A stretch of DNA of 64,000 nt from Parafrigoribacterium_A sp035571875 (GCA_035571875.1 DATNBR010000079.1:1-64000); one strand, 5' to 3'. Positions 1-9,871 are shown, counted from the stretch's first letter. Notes: generated by a model not told the origin, from the sequence alone. Numbers and translations are program-made.

Positions 1-636
1 GAGCCAGCCGATCACGCAGTTCAGCACGATCGCCACGAGCAGGCCGAGGCCACCGCTGATGCCGATCATCGTCCACACCGGCGCGTGGGCGACATCCGCC
101 ACCGCCGAGATGACCTGCACGAGCATGCCGCCGATCCAGCCGAGGAACGGGTACGCCGCGATCGCGATTCCCGTCGCGGCCCAGGTGACTCCCCACGGGT
201 GGTTCACCGAGTGCGACTTGAGCATCCGCCCGCTGACGATGATGCCGAGAGCCCACACGGCCATTCCGAAGAGCGACAGGATCAGCAGCGGGATGACCCA
301 CGCGGTCACGTTTGCGTTGTCCACGAAGTCGCGCAGCTGGTAGTAGCTCGTCGAACGAGAGTTGGAGGAGCGCCCGATCTGATCGAGCACGAAGGTGAAG
401 AACGCGGCGAAGGTGCCGAGAACGACGGGGATGATGAACAGCAGCCAGCCGAGGGCGAGCAGGTTGAAGCCCACGATGCCCGCCCAGCGCGCACCGCTCT
501 TCTGCTCTGCGGTGAGCGGTGGGCGCACCGCGCGGGGCTGCCACGCCTGGGGTGGATACTGTGCGGCCTGAGCGTACGGGGTGGGCTGCACGGGCTGGCC
601 AGGTGCGGGCTCGTACGGGGGCGGCGTGGTCGTCAT
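1..636 (-). CDS. Membrane protein with Pro/Tyr-rich N-terminus (3' end beyond window)
   Basis: An open frame runs from an ATG at 636 to the left edge without a stop (212 codons seen). The first ~40 residues are rich in Pro, Gln and Tyr. About four hydrophobic segments follow, near residues 47-75, 108-132, 150-170 and 190-212. This layout, a low-complexity cytoplasmic tail before a membrane domain, is common in small actinobacterial membrane proteins of unknown role. The gene lies 40 bases downstream of hspR on the same strand, so it could be read through from the heat-shock operon. I recognise no motif and assign no function. Confidence 0.7.
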   Translation of the reverse strand, partial: MTTTPPPYEPAPGQPVQPTPYAQAAQYPPQAWQPRAVRPPLTAEQKSGARWAGIVGFNLLALGWLLFIIPVVLGTFAAFFTFVLDQIGRSSNSRSTSYYQLRDFVDNANVTAWVIPLLILSLFGMAVWALGIIVSGRMLKSHSVNHPWGVTWAATGIAIAAYPFLGWIGGMLVQVISAVADVAHAPVWTMIGISGGLGLLVAIVLNCVIGWL

Positions 637-675
637 CGTCTCGTTCCTTGAAGGTGTGTGCCGGTCGCTGCCCGG

Positions 676-1119
676 TCAGTCCTGGTATCGCCAGTTGCGA
701 CCGAGGGGGCGCCAGACGACGAGCTGATTGGAGCGCTGCGCCCTGGTTCCTGCCCTCAATGAGATCACATCGCCTGCTGCGCCCGCAGCAAAAACGCGGC
801 TGCCAGGGCGGTTCAGCAGCTCATCGGCGAGCGCGGATTCGAGTTCGCGCACACGCTCGCTCAACTCGGTCACCTGGTTCTCGAGGTGCAGAATGCGCCG
901 GATGCCCTCCAGGCTCACTCCCTCGGCGCTCAGCCGCGCAACCTCCCGCAGTTGCATCACGTCGCGCATCGAGTAGCGGCGTGACTGCCCGGCCGTGCGG
1001 GTGGGACTCACGAGACCGAGTCGGTCGTACTGGCGCAGGGTTTGCGGGTGCATCGCCGCCAGCTCTGCGGCGACCGCGATCGCGAACAGCGGCGCATCCG
1101 GATTCAACTCGTCGTTCAT
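676..1119 (-). CDS. hspR: Heat-shock repressor HspR (MerR family)
   Basis: 147 aa. An N-terminal MerR-type winged helix (about residues 10-75, with LRQYDRLGLVSPTRT and RRYSMRDVMQLR) is followed by a coiled coil (about 80-105) and a short basic tail. This is the HspR architecture of actinobacteria. HspR binds HAIR inverted repeats and represses the dnaK operon, with DnaK acting as co-repressor in Streptomyces (family knowledge). It is the last gene of the dnaK-grpE-dnaJ-hspR operon, 21 bases after dnaJ, so it is autoregulated through the HAIR sites upstream of dnaK. Confidence 0.93.
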   Translation of the reverse strand: MNDELNPDAPLFAIAVAAELAAMHPQTLRQYDRLGLVSPTRTAGQSRRYSMRDVMQLREVARLSAEGVSLEGIRRILHLENQVTELSERVRELESALADELLNRPGSRVFAAGAAGDVISLRAGTRAQRSNQLVVWRPLGRNWRYQD

Positions 1120-1140
1120 CGCACCTCCCGTGCGCCCAGA

Positions 1141-2121
1141 CTACGCGCGGGCCTTCTCGATCAGGTCGGCGCGCGGATTCTCCACGGGCATCGCCTTGGC
1201 GAATGCCTCGAGGTGCTTCTGCGCATCGGCGGTGAGATGGCTCGGCACGGCCACCTGCACTGTGGCGAGCAGGTCGCCGGTGCCCTTGGTCGTGGTGACG
1301 CCGCGGCCCTTGACGCGCAGCACTCGCCCGCTCGGTGTGCCCGGCGCGACCCTGAGCTTCACCGGGTCGCCGCCGAGGGTCGGAACCTCGATCGTCGCAC
1401 CCAGCGTCGCCTCCACGAACGTCACCGGCACATCCACCCTGAGGTTCAGGCCGTCACGCTCGAACACCGGATGCTTGCGCACGGTCACGGTGAGCGTCAG
1501 GTCGCCTGCGGGGCCACCATCGATGCTCGCCTCACCCTTGCCCTTGAGCCGGATCTTCTGGCCGTCGCTGACGCCCGCGGGAATCTTGACACTGATCGGC
1601 TTGCTGCCGGCCGCCTGCAGCTTGACCGTCTCGCCCTTGATCGCGCTGATGAAGTCGAGCGAGGTGGTCGCGGTGAGATCACGGCCCTTGCTCGGACCCC
1701 CCGCGCCGCGGAAGCCGCCGGACGTCTGACCGAAGTTGCCACCGCCGAACATGCTGCCGAAGATGTCTTCGAAGCCGCCCGCCGAACGCGTCGTTCGCTG
1801 GTTGCCCTGGCCGAACATCCCGCCGAAGACGTCTTCGAAGCCACCGGCCTGACCGCCGCCGCCCGCGGTGAAGCGGGGAGCGCCGGCACCCATTGCGCGC
1901 ATCTGGTCGTATTCCTTGCGCTGCTCAGGGTCGGACAGCACGGCGTGCGCCTCGCTGATCTCCTTGAACTTCGCCTCGGCCGCCGCATCACCCGGATTGG
2001 AGTCCGGGTGATACTTGCGGGCGAGTTTGCGATAGGTCTTCTTCAGTTCGGCCGGCGTGATGTCTTTCGACACCCCGAGCACCTTGTAGAAGTCCTTGTC
2101 GAACCAATCCTGGCTTGCCAC
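1141..2121 (-). CDS. dnaJ: DnaJ-family co-chaperone without zinc finger
   Basis: 326 aa. The J domain at residues 8-75 carries the HPD tripeptide (38-40) that stimulates the DnaK ATPase. A Gly/Phe-rich linker (about 80-150) contains two copies of a GGFEDxFGxMFG motif. The C-terminal substrate-binding beta domains follow. The cysteine-rich zinc finger of classical DnaJ is absent, so this is a type II, CbpA-like member, as is usual for the hspR-linked dnaJ of many actinobacteria. It lies 6 bases after grpE and is cotranscribed with it. Confidence 0.93.
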   Translation of the reverse strand: MASQDWFDKDFYKVLGVSKDITPAELKKTYRKLARKYHPDSNPGDAAAEAKFKEISEAHAVLSDPEQRKEYDQMRAMGAGAPRFTAGGGGQAGGFEDVFGGMFGQGNQRTTRSAGGFEDIFGSMFGGGNFGQTSGGFRGAGGPSKGRDLTATTSLDFISAIKGETVKLQAAGSKPISVKIPAGVSDGQKIRLKGKGEASIDGGPAGDLTLTVTVRKHPVFERDGLNLRVDVPVTFVEATLGATIEVPTLGGDPVKLRVAPGTPSGRVLRVKGRGVTTTKGTGDLLATVQVAVPSHLTADAQKHLEAFAKAMPVENPRADLIEKARA

Positions 2122-2127
2122 GGGCGG

Positions 2128-2733
2128 TTACTTCTCCGCGGGCACTGACACGGCGACCTTCGCCGCGCGGAGCAGCCGATCACCCAGCTTGTATCCGGGC
2201 TGGATCACGTCTGCGACGACCTGTGTGGTCACATCCGGGCTCGGCAGCTGCATGAGCGCCTCGTGGATGTGGGGATCGAACTCCTCGCCCTTCTCCCCCA
2301 CCATCGTGAGCCCGAACTTGTCGAGACCCGCCCGCAGCTTCTGAGCGATGATCGTCATCGGGCCCTCTTCGAGGTCGCCGTGGATCTCAGCGAGCCTGAG
2401 GTCGTCGAGCGCCGGGAACAGTCCGGCAACGACCTCCGCGATCACGAGGTCACGGTTGGCCTCGCGATCTCGCTCGACCCGCTTGCGGTAGTTGACGTAC
2501 TCCGCCTGCAAGCGCTGCAGATCGGCGAGGCGCTCGGCCGCCAGGTCGCTCTCCACGCCGTTCTTCAGGAACTCGAGGTCGGCATCCGTGAGCGAGGTCT
2601 CGACGTCCGGACCCTCGGCCTCGATGATCTCCTCGCCCAGGCTTTCGGCGTCGGTCGGGGACGGCTCCCCGGAGCCGGGGGCGCCTGCCCCCGACTTCGG
2701 GTCGAAGTCATCCGGCTTCTTCTTGTCTGCCAT
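2128..2733 (-). CDS. grpE: Nucleotide exchange factor GrpE
   Basis: 201 aa. An acidic, disordered N-terminus (about 1-60) is followed by the long helix (LKNGVESDLAAERLADLQRL) and the C-terminal beta domain containing GEEFDPHIHEALMQ, a GrpE signature. GrpE exchanges ADP for ATP on DnaK and acts as a thermosensor in many bacteria. It begins 2 bases after the dnaK stop, so the two are translationally linked. Confidence 0.96.
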   Translation of the reverse strand: MADKKKPDDFDPKSGAGAPGSGEPSPTDAESLGEEIIEAEGPDVETSLTDADLEFLKNGVESDLAAERLADLQRLQAEYVNYRKRVERDREANRDLVIAEVVAGLFPALDDLRLAEIHGDLEEGPMTIIAQKLRAGLDKFGLTMVGEKGEEFDPHIHEALMQLPSPDVTTQVVADVIQPGYKLGDRLLRAAKVAVSVPAEK

Positions 2734-2735
2734 GG

Positions 2736-4607
<1,872 letters not shown>

Positions 4608-4656
4608 GCGCTCTTTCTCCTTATATTGTTCGGGACTTTCAAAGTCTGTCGCGAGA

Positions 4657-4677
4657 CTTGAGTCTCACCTACTCAAG
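4657..4677 (-). promoter_or_regulatory. HAIR operator 1 for HspR
   Basis: CTTGAGT-N7-ACTCAAG, a perfect match to the HspR-associated inverted repeat. It overlaps the -10 box and probable start point of the dnaK promoter. Confidence 0.93.
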
Positions 4678-4703
4678 TTTACGGATGAGCTTCCCGCTGT
4701 CAA
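4676..4703 (-). promoter_or_regulatory. dnaK operon promoter (sigma-70 type)
   Basis: On the minus strand a perfect -35 hexamer TTGACA (4698-4703) is separated by 16 bases from TAAACT (4676-4681). The transcription start would fall near 4668-4670, inside the first HAIR element. This explains repression by HspR. Read directly from sequence; the start point is inferred. Confidence 0.75.
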
Positions 4704-4718
4704 GTCGATTCAGCAAAT

Positions 4719-4739
4719 CTTGAGCCAACTCGACTCAAC
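4719..4739 (-). promoter_or_regulatory. HAIR operator 2 for HspR (imperfect)
   Basis: CTTGAGC-N7-ACTCAAC, the HAIR layout with one non-pairing end base in each arm. It lies upstream of the dnaK -35 box and about 20 bases before the -10 box of the plus-strand relBE-like promoter. It therefore sits where that promoter's -35 region should be. Confidence 0.8.
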
Positions 4740-4756
4740 CCTGCCGCGCCTCCGGG

Positions 4757-4774
4757 TGCTATACTTGTGTAGCA
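4757..4774 (+). promoter_or_regulatory. relBE-like promoter with palindromic operator
   Basis: A TATACT -10 box (4760-4765) lies within the inverted repeat TGCTA-N8-TAGCA (4757-4774). A palindrome over the promoter is what an autorepressing ribbon-helix-helix antitoxin would bind. No good -35 hexamer is seen at the right distance. The region holds HAIR operator 2 instead. Confidence 0.5.
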
Positions 4775-4790
4775 CTGCGAGGAGGATGCC

Positions 4791-5012
4791 ATGGGCGCGA
4801 CAATGATCCGGCTTGATGACGACACAGAGGCGCGATTGACGCGCTTGGCTGAACGAACGGGCCGCTCTAAGTCCTTCTACGTCAAGGAGGCGACCCTCGA
4901 GAAGCTTGAGGAGTATGAGGACTACTACCTCGCTAAGGACTCACTGGATGAGTTCCGCCAATCGGATGATGAGGCGATCGATTTGGCGGACGTCGAATGG
5001 CCGACTGAGTGA
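4791..5012 (+). CDS. relB: RelB/CopG-type antitoxin
   Basis: 73 aa, acidic. Residues 4-45 (TMIRLDDDTEARLTRLAERT then GRSKSFYVKEA) form a ribbon-helix-helix DNA-binding fold. The acidic C-terminal tail should wrap the toxin. A strong site GAGGAGG (4779-4785) precedes the ATG. The stop overlaps the toxin start by 4 bases (GTGA, 5009-5012), typical of toxin-antitoxin pairs. Expected to repress its own promoter through the 4757-4774 palindrome. The family call is firm; the exact subfamily is less so. Confidence 0.85.
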   Translation: MGATMIRLDDDTEARLTRLAERTGRSKSFYVKEATLEKLEEYEDYYLAKDSLDEFRQSDDEAIDLADVEWPTE

Positions 5013-5275
5013 GCTATACGATCCGCATTACGCCCGCAGCACAGAAGCAGATCAAGAAGCTCGACCCGCAGGTCGCTCGCCGCATCCGTCGCTTTCTCGA
5101 ATCAACACTGCAGGTCGTTGAGAACCCGAGAAGCATCGGCAAGCCGCTCGTCCATCAGGACTTCCGGCGTTACCGCGTCGGCGACTACCGGCTCCTCGCG
5201 TCGATTGACGACGACGAGCTCGTCATCCTGGTGGTCGCGCTCGCGCACCGTCGCAAGGTCTATCGCGACCTGTGA
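5009..5275 (+). CDS. relE: RelE/ParE-family toxin
   Basis: 88 aa, GTG start overlapping the antitoxin stop. The sequence (YTIRITPAAQKQIKKLDPQV, later VGDYRLLASIDDDELVILVV and AHRRKVYRDL) is the compact RelE fold, with a basic patch and a C-terminal HRRKVY segment like that of ribosome-dependent mRNA interferases. Expected to cleave mRNA in the ribosomal A site when the antitoxin is degraded. It could instead be ParE-like, since the two groups share the fold. Confidence 0.85.
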   Translation: MSYTIRITPAAQKQIKKLDPQVARRIRRFLESTLQVVENPRSIGKPLVHQDFRRYRVGDYRLLASIDDDELVILVVALAHRRKVYRDL

Positions 5276-5323
5276 CCGTCGCCGACTTGAGGTTTCGAGG
5301 CGCGGACAGTCGGTCGACTCGCA

Positions 5324-5587
5324 TCATGGCACCAGGCGATCATCCATGCTAATGAACCTGTATTTCGGTTTAGACGCAAGGCCCACGCGATCTTTCGCAA
5401 CCTCTTCTTTCAGGACGACCGAAATAGTCTCGCCGAGGGCGATTCGACCCGCTCGGATCAGTTCGACAGTCGCATCCGAGCCAGCCACCTCATACTGCCT
5501 GCTCTGCCTCAAAATGAATCTCCCGTCAAGGGCGATTGAGATGACTTGACCGAAGACAGTCGCCACCGCAGCGAACTCCGGCGCCAT
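5324..5587 (-). CDS. Small hypothetical protein (doubtful)
   Basis: An 87-codon frame from an ATG at 5587 (alternatives: ATG 5596, GTG 5566). From about residue 11 it reads like a real beta-rich protein (VFGQVISIALDGRFILRQSR, then VELIRAGRIALGETISVVLK). Its first residues lie antisense to the decayed MFS duplicate, so the true N-terminus may be lost or the start may be GTG 5566. No ribosome binding site is evident. Local GC content is below that of the neighbours. No family recognised. Confidence 0.35.
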   Translation of the reverse strand: MAPEFAAVATVFGQVISIALDGRFILRQSRQYEVAGSDATVELIRAGRIALGETISVVLKEEVAKDRVGLASKPKYRFISMDDRLVP

Positions 5588-5660
5588 CGTCACCATGGGG
5601 CGCGAGCTGCAGGAGGGCCGCGCCATCCCCCGTCCCGCCGCCGCGCTGCCGACCGAGTGA
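5550..5660 (+). pseudogene. Decayed duplicate of the MFS transporter N-terminus
   Basis: In one frame, 5550-5660 encodes a peptide containing NSGAIVTMGRELQEGRAIPR. The transporter starting at 6456 has NSGAIATMGLELQEGRTIPR at the same point. The nucleotide match covers about 60 bases (roughly 5573-5632 versus 6518-6577) with only a few substitutions. The copy runs into a stop at 5658-5660, with TGA also in frame just upstream at 5547-5549, so it is a remnant. It and the intact gene form direct repeats flanking the HNH nuclease gene. Confidence 0.75.
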
Positions 5661-5710
5661 CGCACTCGCACGGGTCGGTTGACACGAGTAGTGGTCACTA
5701 CAATCACGAC

Positions 5711-6388
5711 ATGCGGATAGTCGTCGGAGTCACGGACAGCCGATGGGCTGCTTTCTTGCGCGATAGCCCGACTCTGACCGAGGCAAACTTTTGGCAGCCG
5801 TCGCCCCATGGATTCAAAGCACTAGCTGAGGGTCAGCCATTCCTCTTCAAAACCAAGGCTCCCGGGAAGCACCGAGGCATCGACATGCCGAGCAACTCGC
5901 TCGTCGGCGGCGGGTTCTTCCAGGAGTACTTCGAGCTGAGGGTTAGCGAAGCCTGGCAAATCTGGGCGCGCGGCAATGGAGTGAACTCGGAGGCGGACCT
6001 GCTCTCGCGAGTTCAGGAGTATCGCGTCGGCCGCCGCTTCGAGCACGATCCGGATCATCGCTGCGCTATTACTGGCAGTCGCACCTATCCGAGTCTCGAG
6101 GCCGCCCACATCCGTGACTACGCAAGCGAGGGCGGAGTTCACGCGGTGTCGAATGCTTTGCTCTTGCGCTCGGACGTACACGCGCTCTACGACCGCGGTT
6201 ATTTGGGCATCGATCCCGACCTTCGGCTCCACGTGAGCCCCGAACTCAAAATCAACGGATGGAACGGGGTCGAGTTTTATGAGCGGGAGGCAAATGGATT
6301 CCGCATCGCCGTTCCAGCGAACCTCCGGCAGCAACCTGATCGAGACGCGCTGGCCTGGCATTACGAGACGACGTTCCGCGCTGCCTAG
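5711..6388 (+). CDS. HNH nuclease with N-terminal EVE/PUA-like segment
   Basis: 225 aa from the ATG at 5711; upstream extension to 5546 reads through the duplicate in another frame and is rejected. The N-terminal half (GVTDSRWAAFLRDSP, ANFWQPS, FLFKTKAPG, LVGGGFFQEYFEL) matches the start of putative HNH restriction-type nucleases and looks like a PUA-type base-reading domain. The C-terminal half has the PF13391-type HNH pattern: C118-x2-TG, AAHI with H133, N148 and H157 (LLRSDVHALYDRGYLGIDP). It probably cleaves DNA, perhaps modified DNA. GC content is lower than the neighbours', it stands alone without a methylase, and it lies between repeats, all suggesting recent acquisition. Confidence 0.8.
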   Translation: MRIVVGVTDSRWAAFLRDSPTLTEANFWQPSPHGFKALAEGQPFLFKTKAPGKHRGIDMPSNSLVGGGFFQEYFELRVSEAWQIWARGNGVNSEADLLSRVQEYRVGRRFEHDPDHRCAITGSRTYPSLEAAHIRDYASEGGVHAVSNALLLRSDVHALYDRGYLGIDPDLRLHVSPELKINGWNGVEFYEREANGFRIAVPANLRQQPDRDALAWHYETTFRAA

Positions 6389-6455
6389 CTCCATGGCTGC
6401 TGCACCGCGTCACTAAAGCCACGGTTTCCTTACCGCTCACCACTAGCCTGTCTCC

Positions 6456-7883
6456 ATGAGCAACGAGTCCACTGACAACGGCGTCACAGCGACCAACAAG
6501 TCCGTCCCGGCCACCGCGAACTCCGGCGCCATCGCCACCATGGGACTCGAGCTGCAGGAGGGTCGCACCATCCCGCGCAAGCAGGTCATCTCCTGGGCCC
6601 TCTGGGACTGGGCGAATCAGCCGTTCAACACGGTCATCCTCACCTTCATCTTCACTGCGCTGTACCTGACCACGGATGTCTTCATCGACCCGTCGATAGC
6701 AGCGCTCGGCAAGCATGACCCGGCCTACATTCACGCGATCGCGGAGCTCACCAGCGGACTCGGTCTCGCCAACACGATCGCCGGCATACTGGTCGCGCTC
6801 GTGGCCCCGATCCTCGGCCAGCGCTCCGACGGCACCGGCAAGCGCAAGCGCGCGCTCGCGATCAGCACCGGACTCGTCGTGCTCTCGATGGCCGCCCTGT
6901 TCTTCGTTCAGGGCGCCCCCGCCTACTTCGCGCTCGGGGTCGGGCTCGTCGCAGTCGGCAGCGTGTTCAGCGAGATCGCGGGCGTGCACTACAACGCCAT
7001 GCTCGTGCAGGTCTCCACTCCGAAAACGGTGGGCAAGATCAGCGGGCTCGGCTGGGGCCTTGGCTACCTGGGCGGCATCCTCGCACTCGTCATCGTCGTC
7101 ATCGCCTACGTCTCGGATTGGTTCGGGCTGTCCCAGGAGAACGGCCTGCCGTTCCGCATGGTCGCCCTCGGCTGCGCGGTGTGGACGATCCTCTTCTCGA
7201 TCCCCATCTTCCGAAACGTGCCCGAACTGCCCACCACGGAGCAGGGCGAGCGGGTCAACTTCTTCCAGAGCTACGTGCTCCTCGTGCGCCACATCGTGCG
7301 CCTGTGGAAGACCACCCGTACCACCTTCTGGTTCCTGCTGGCCAGCGCCGTGTTCCGCGACGGCCTCGCCGGCGTCTTCGCCTACGGGGCGGTCATCGCC
7401 TCCACCGTGTTCGGCTTCGGCTTTCTGCAGGTCGTCGTCTTCGGCATCGCCGCGAACCTCGTTGCGGGCGTCTCCACCATCTTCTCCGGGCGCTTCGACG
7501 ACCGCTTCGGGCCGAAGTCGGTGATCGTCACCTCGCTCATCGGCCTGGTCATCACCGGGTTCGCGATCTTCATGCTCCGCGGTCTCGGTGACACGACCTT
7601 CTGGATCGGCGGGCTGCTGCTGTGCCTCTTCGTAGGCCCGGCCCAGGCGGCCAGCCGATCCTTCCTCGCGAGGGTCACTCCGGCCGGGCGCGAGGGCGAA
7701 ATCTTCGGGCTTTACGCGACCACCGGGCGCGCCGCATCCTTCCTGTCGCCAGCGCTCTGGACGATCCTCATCGTCGCCTTCGGAGCGACCGCCTGGGGCA
7801 TCCTGGGCATCGTCGCCGTGCTGCTCGCGGGCCTCATCATGATGCTGTTCGTGCGCCCCACCGGCGGCAACGCCCGCGGCTAG
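6456..7883 (+). CDS. UMF1/Atg22-type MFS transporter
   Basis: 475 aa. A hydrophilic 40-residue N-terminus is followed by ISWALWDWANQPFNTVILTF, the signature opening of the UMF1 (Atg22-like) branch of the major facilitator superfamily. About 12 membrane segments follow, with a polar loop near 270 and conserved GPAQAASRSFLARVTP in the C-terminal half. The substrate is not known for bacterial members. Its stop overlaps that of the convergent response regulator by 4 bases (CTAG at 7880-7883). Confidence 0.88.
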   Translation: MSNESTDNGVTATNKSVPATANSGAIATMGLELQEGRTIPRKQVISWALWDWANQPFNTVILTFIFTALYLTTDVFIDPSIAALGKHDPAYIHAIAELTSGLGLANTIAGILVALVAPILGQRSDGTGKRKRALAISTGLVVLSMAALFFVQGAPAYFALGVGLVAVGSVFSEIAGVHYNAMLVQVSTPKTVGKISGLGWGLGYLGGILALVIVVIAYVSDWFGLSQENGLPFRMVALGCAVWTILFSIPIFRNVPELPTTEQGERVNFFQSYVLLVRHIVRLWKTTRTTFWFLLASAVFRDGLAGVFAYGAVIASTVFGFGFLQVVVFGIAANLVAGVSTIFSGRFDDRFGPKSVIVTSLIGLVITGFAIFMLRGLGDTTFWIGGLLLCLFVGPAQAASRSFLARVTPAGREGEIFGLYATTGRAASFLSPALWTILIVAFGATAWGILGIVAVLLAGLIMMLFVRPTGGNARG

Positions 7884-8566
7884 CTCCTCGCCCAGTGCGG
7901 TCTGAGAAATCCGCTTTCGTAGGCGAACATGACGGCGCCGACCCGGGTCCGCACTCCGATCTTGGTGAAGATGTTCGCCAGATGCGTCTTGATAGTCGCC
8001 TCGCCGAGGAACAGCCTCCTGCCGACCTCCGCATTGTTCAACCCCTGAGCAACGAGCGTCAAGACCTCTCGCTCTCGCTCCGTGAGCGCGTCAAGACGGC
8101 CGGCATACTCTGCAGAGACACGTGCGCCCGGGTCGACTTGCGCGCTGCCCGCCAAAAGCGTGCGTGTCATCGCCGGGTCGATCAGCGCATCGCCGCGCGC
8201 GGCGCTGCGAACGGCGGCGGCAAGCAGATCCGCTCCGGCATTCTTCAAGAGGAACCCGGATGCGCCGGCCTTCGCACTTTCGCGGAGGTACGCGTCGTCG
8301 TTGAATGTCGTGATCATGAGCACGGCATCGGCGCTTCCCGCGTCAAGTATGCGGCGCGTCGCCTCGATGCCGTCGATGCCGGGCATGCGGATGTCCATGA
8401 GCACGACATCGGGTCGGAGCCGCTCCGTCACCGAGACGGCGGCCAAACCATCGGCCGCGGTGCCGACCACCTCGATGTCTGGTTCTGTTTCGAGCATCAA
8501 GCGGAATCCAGAAACGATCACCGGTTGATCGTCAGCGACCACCACGCTGATCTTGCGGTCCGTCAA
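7880..8566 (-). CDS. NarL/LuxR-family response regulator
   Basis: 228 aa from a TTG start at 8566 that overlaps the kinase stop (TTGA, 8563-8566). An upstream ATG at 8614 would run inside the kinase gene. The receiver domain has the acidic pair D12-D13, phospho-acceptor D58 (VVLMDIRMPG) and a KNAG motif. The C-terminal LuxR helix-turn-helix (LTEREREVLTLVAQGLNNAEV) ends at LRPHWARS. It forms a pair with the sensor kinase and probably controls the divergent exporter operon at 9872-14362. Confidence 0.93.
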   Translation of the reverse strand: MTDRKISVVVADDQPVIVSGFRLMLETEPDIEVVGTAADGLAAVSVTERLRPDVVLMDIRMPGIDGIEATRRILDAGSADAVLMITTFNDDAYLRESAKAGASGFLLKNAGADLLAAAVRSAARGDALIDPAMTRTLLAGSAQVDPGARVSAEYAGRLDALTEREREVLTLVAQGLNNAEVGRRLFLGEATIKTHLANIFTKIGVRTRVGAVMFAYESGFLRPHWARS

Positions 8567-9762
8567 GCCGCTACCGCGTTCCCCGTGCGCGGCAAGACCG
8601 CGTGGACGGCCCACCCGAACTCCTCACGCGGCCCCGCTGTGAGCCGCCCGCCGACCGCTAATGCTCGCTCGCGCATTCCTCCGATACCGTTGCCGCCGCG
8701 GGCGAACACCTTCGTGCCCCCGCGCCTGCCATCGTCTTCCACCCGAACCTCTATGTCGTTCCCCCGTGCCGCAAAACTGAGCGCGACGTTTTTCGCATCC
8801 GAGTGCAGCATCACGTTGGTCAGCGACTCCTGCACAATGCGCAAGACCGTCTCCTGCACGAACTCGGTCGCACCCGAGATCTCGCCGGTCACCGTCACGT
8901 TCCGACCGCTCGCGCTCAGCCGACCGGTCAACTCGCCGAGGGCAGTCTCGAAGCTTTCCGCCTTGCGAGCGTCGTTCGGACGATGGCGCAGGATCTCCAC
9001 TACCCGCCGCATCGCGGCAAGGGCATCGTTGCCGTCGGCGGCGATGGCACGAACAGTGGCGCGAAGGCGCTCCGGATCGCGATCGGCAATCCTGTCTGCG
9101 GCCTGAGCGGTCACGACCATGGCAGCGACGTGGTGTGCCACGACGTCGTGGATGTCTCTGGCGATGGCCGTCTGCACTTCGGCTGCCACCCGCTCACCTT
9201 CAGACGCCCGCAGGGCGATCAGCTCGGCGTTCTGCAGGTTCAGGTTCTCTGCAATGAGCCGTTGACTGCGCAGTGCGTACCCGAGCCCGACCATCGCGGC
9301 GACGAAGGCCAGCAGCATGACATCGCCGGATGCACTGAACCCGTACTCGGGCGGCAGAAGGTTGCCGTCCTGGATGAGACCCGGGAGGTCGCGCTCCACG
9401 ACGAACGGTGCGGCGACCGCCACGAACGGGATGACGTACTTCTTGACGCCGCCCAACTGTGCCGCGCGGAATGCGGCGACGATGAACGGCACGATTCTCA
9501 CCTCTTGCGCGACGTACTCGAACACCTGCGGCAGAAGAACGGTGACGGCGGCGATCACCACCAGCGTCGACTTCGGTGCCAGCCGCGACAGCGGCCACGC
9601 GACGGCGGTGACAACCGCCACTCCGTAGTAACCCCCGGGGTTCAAGGGGAACCACACTGCGGATCTCGCCGCGAGCATGGCCGACAGGATGAGCGCCAGC
9701 GCTGCGCCGGCGATCATCAGGTCGCGCGCGAGCGGCGAGCGACGCGCAAGAAACTGGGCCAC
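8563..9762 (-). CDS. Sensor histidine kinase (HisKA_3 type)
   Basis: 399 aa. About five hydrophobic segments occupy residues 12-165. A dimerisation helix carries the phospho-acceptor H205 (ARDIHDVVAHHVAAMV). The C-terminal ATPase domain has an N-box (ESLTNVMLHSDAK) and G-box (RGGNGIGGMRERA). Typical of NarX/DesK-like kinases paired with LuxR-type regulators. There is no large extracytoplasmic sensor domain, so the signal is probably sensed in or at the membrane, as for many cell-envelope and antimicrobial-peptide sensors. Divergent from the exporter operon across 9763-9871. Confidence 0.92.
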   Translation of the reverse strand: MAQFLARRSPLARDLMIAGAALALILSAMLAARSAVWFPLNPGGYYGVAVVTAVAWPLSRLAPKSTLVVIAAVTVLLPQVFEYVAQEVRIVPFIVAAFRAAQLGGVKKYVIPFVAVAAPFVVERDLPGLIQDGNLLPPEYGFSASGDVMLLAFVAAMVGLGYALRSQRLIAENLNLQNAELIALRASEGERVAAEVQTAIARDIHDVVAHHVAAMVVTAQAADRIADRDPERLRATVRAIAADGNDALAAMRRVVEILRHRPNDARKAESFETALGELTGRLSASGRNVTVTGEISGATEFVQETVLRIVQESLTNVMLHSDAKNVALSFAARGNDIEVRVEDDGRRGGTKVFARGGNGIGGMRERALAVGGRLTAGPREEFGWAVHAVLPRTGNAVAA

Positions 9763-9871
9763 ACGGTTACGTTACGCGCTGCCGCTGGCTGGCGTGTCAT
9801 CCGTTCGGTGGAGCTCACTCCGCCGTTTCGCCTATGGTCGACGGGGTCTTCGCGGCAAAGACTTGTGCATC

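Noticed and set aside
5546..5710. N-terminal extension of the HNH nuclease
   Set aside because: It reads through the transporter remnant in the wrong frame and gives an Arg/His-rich peptide. The ATG at 5711 matches the family start.
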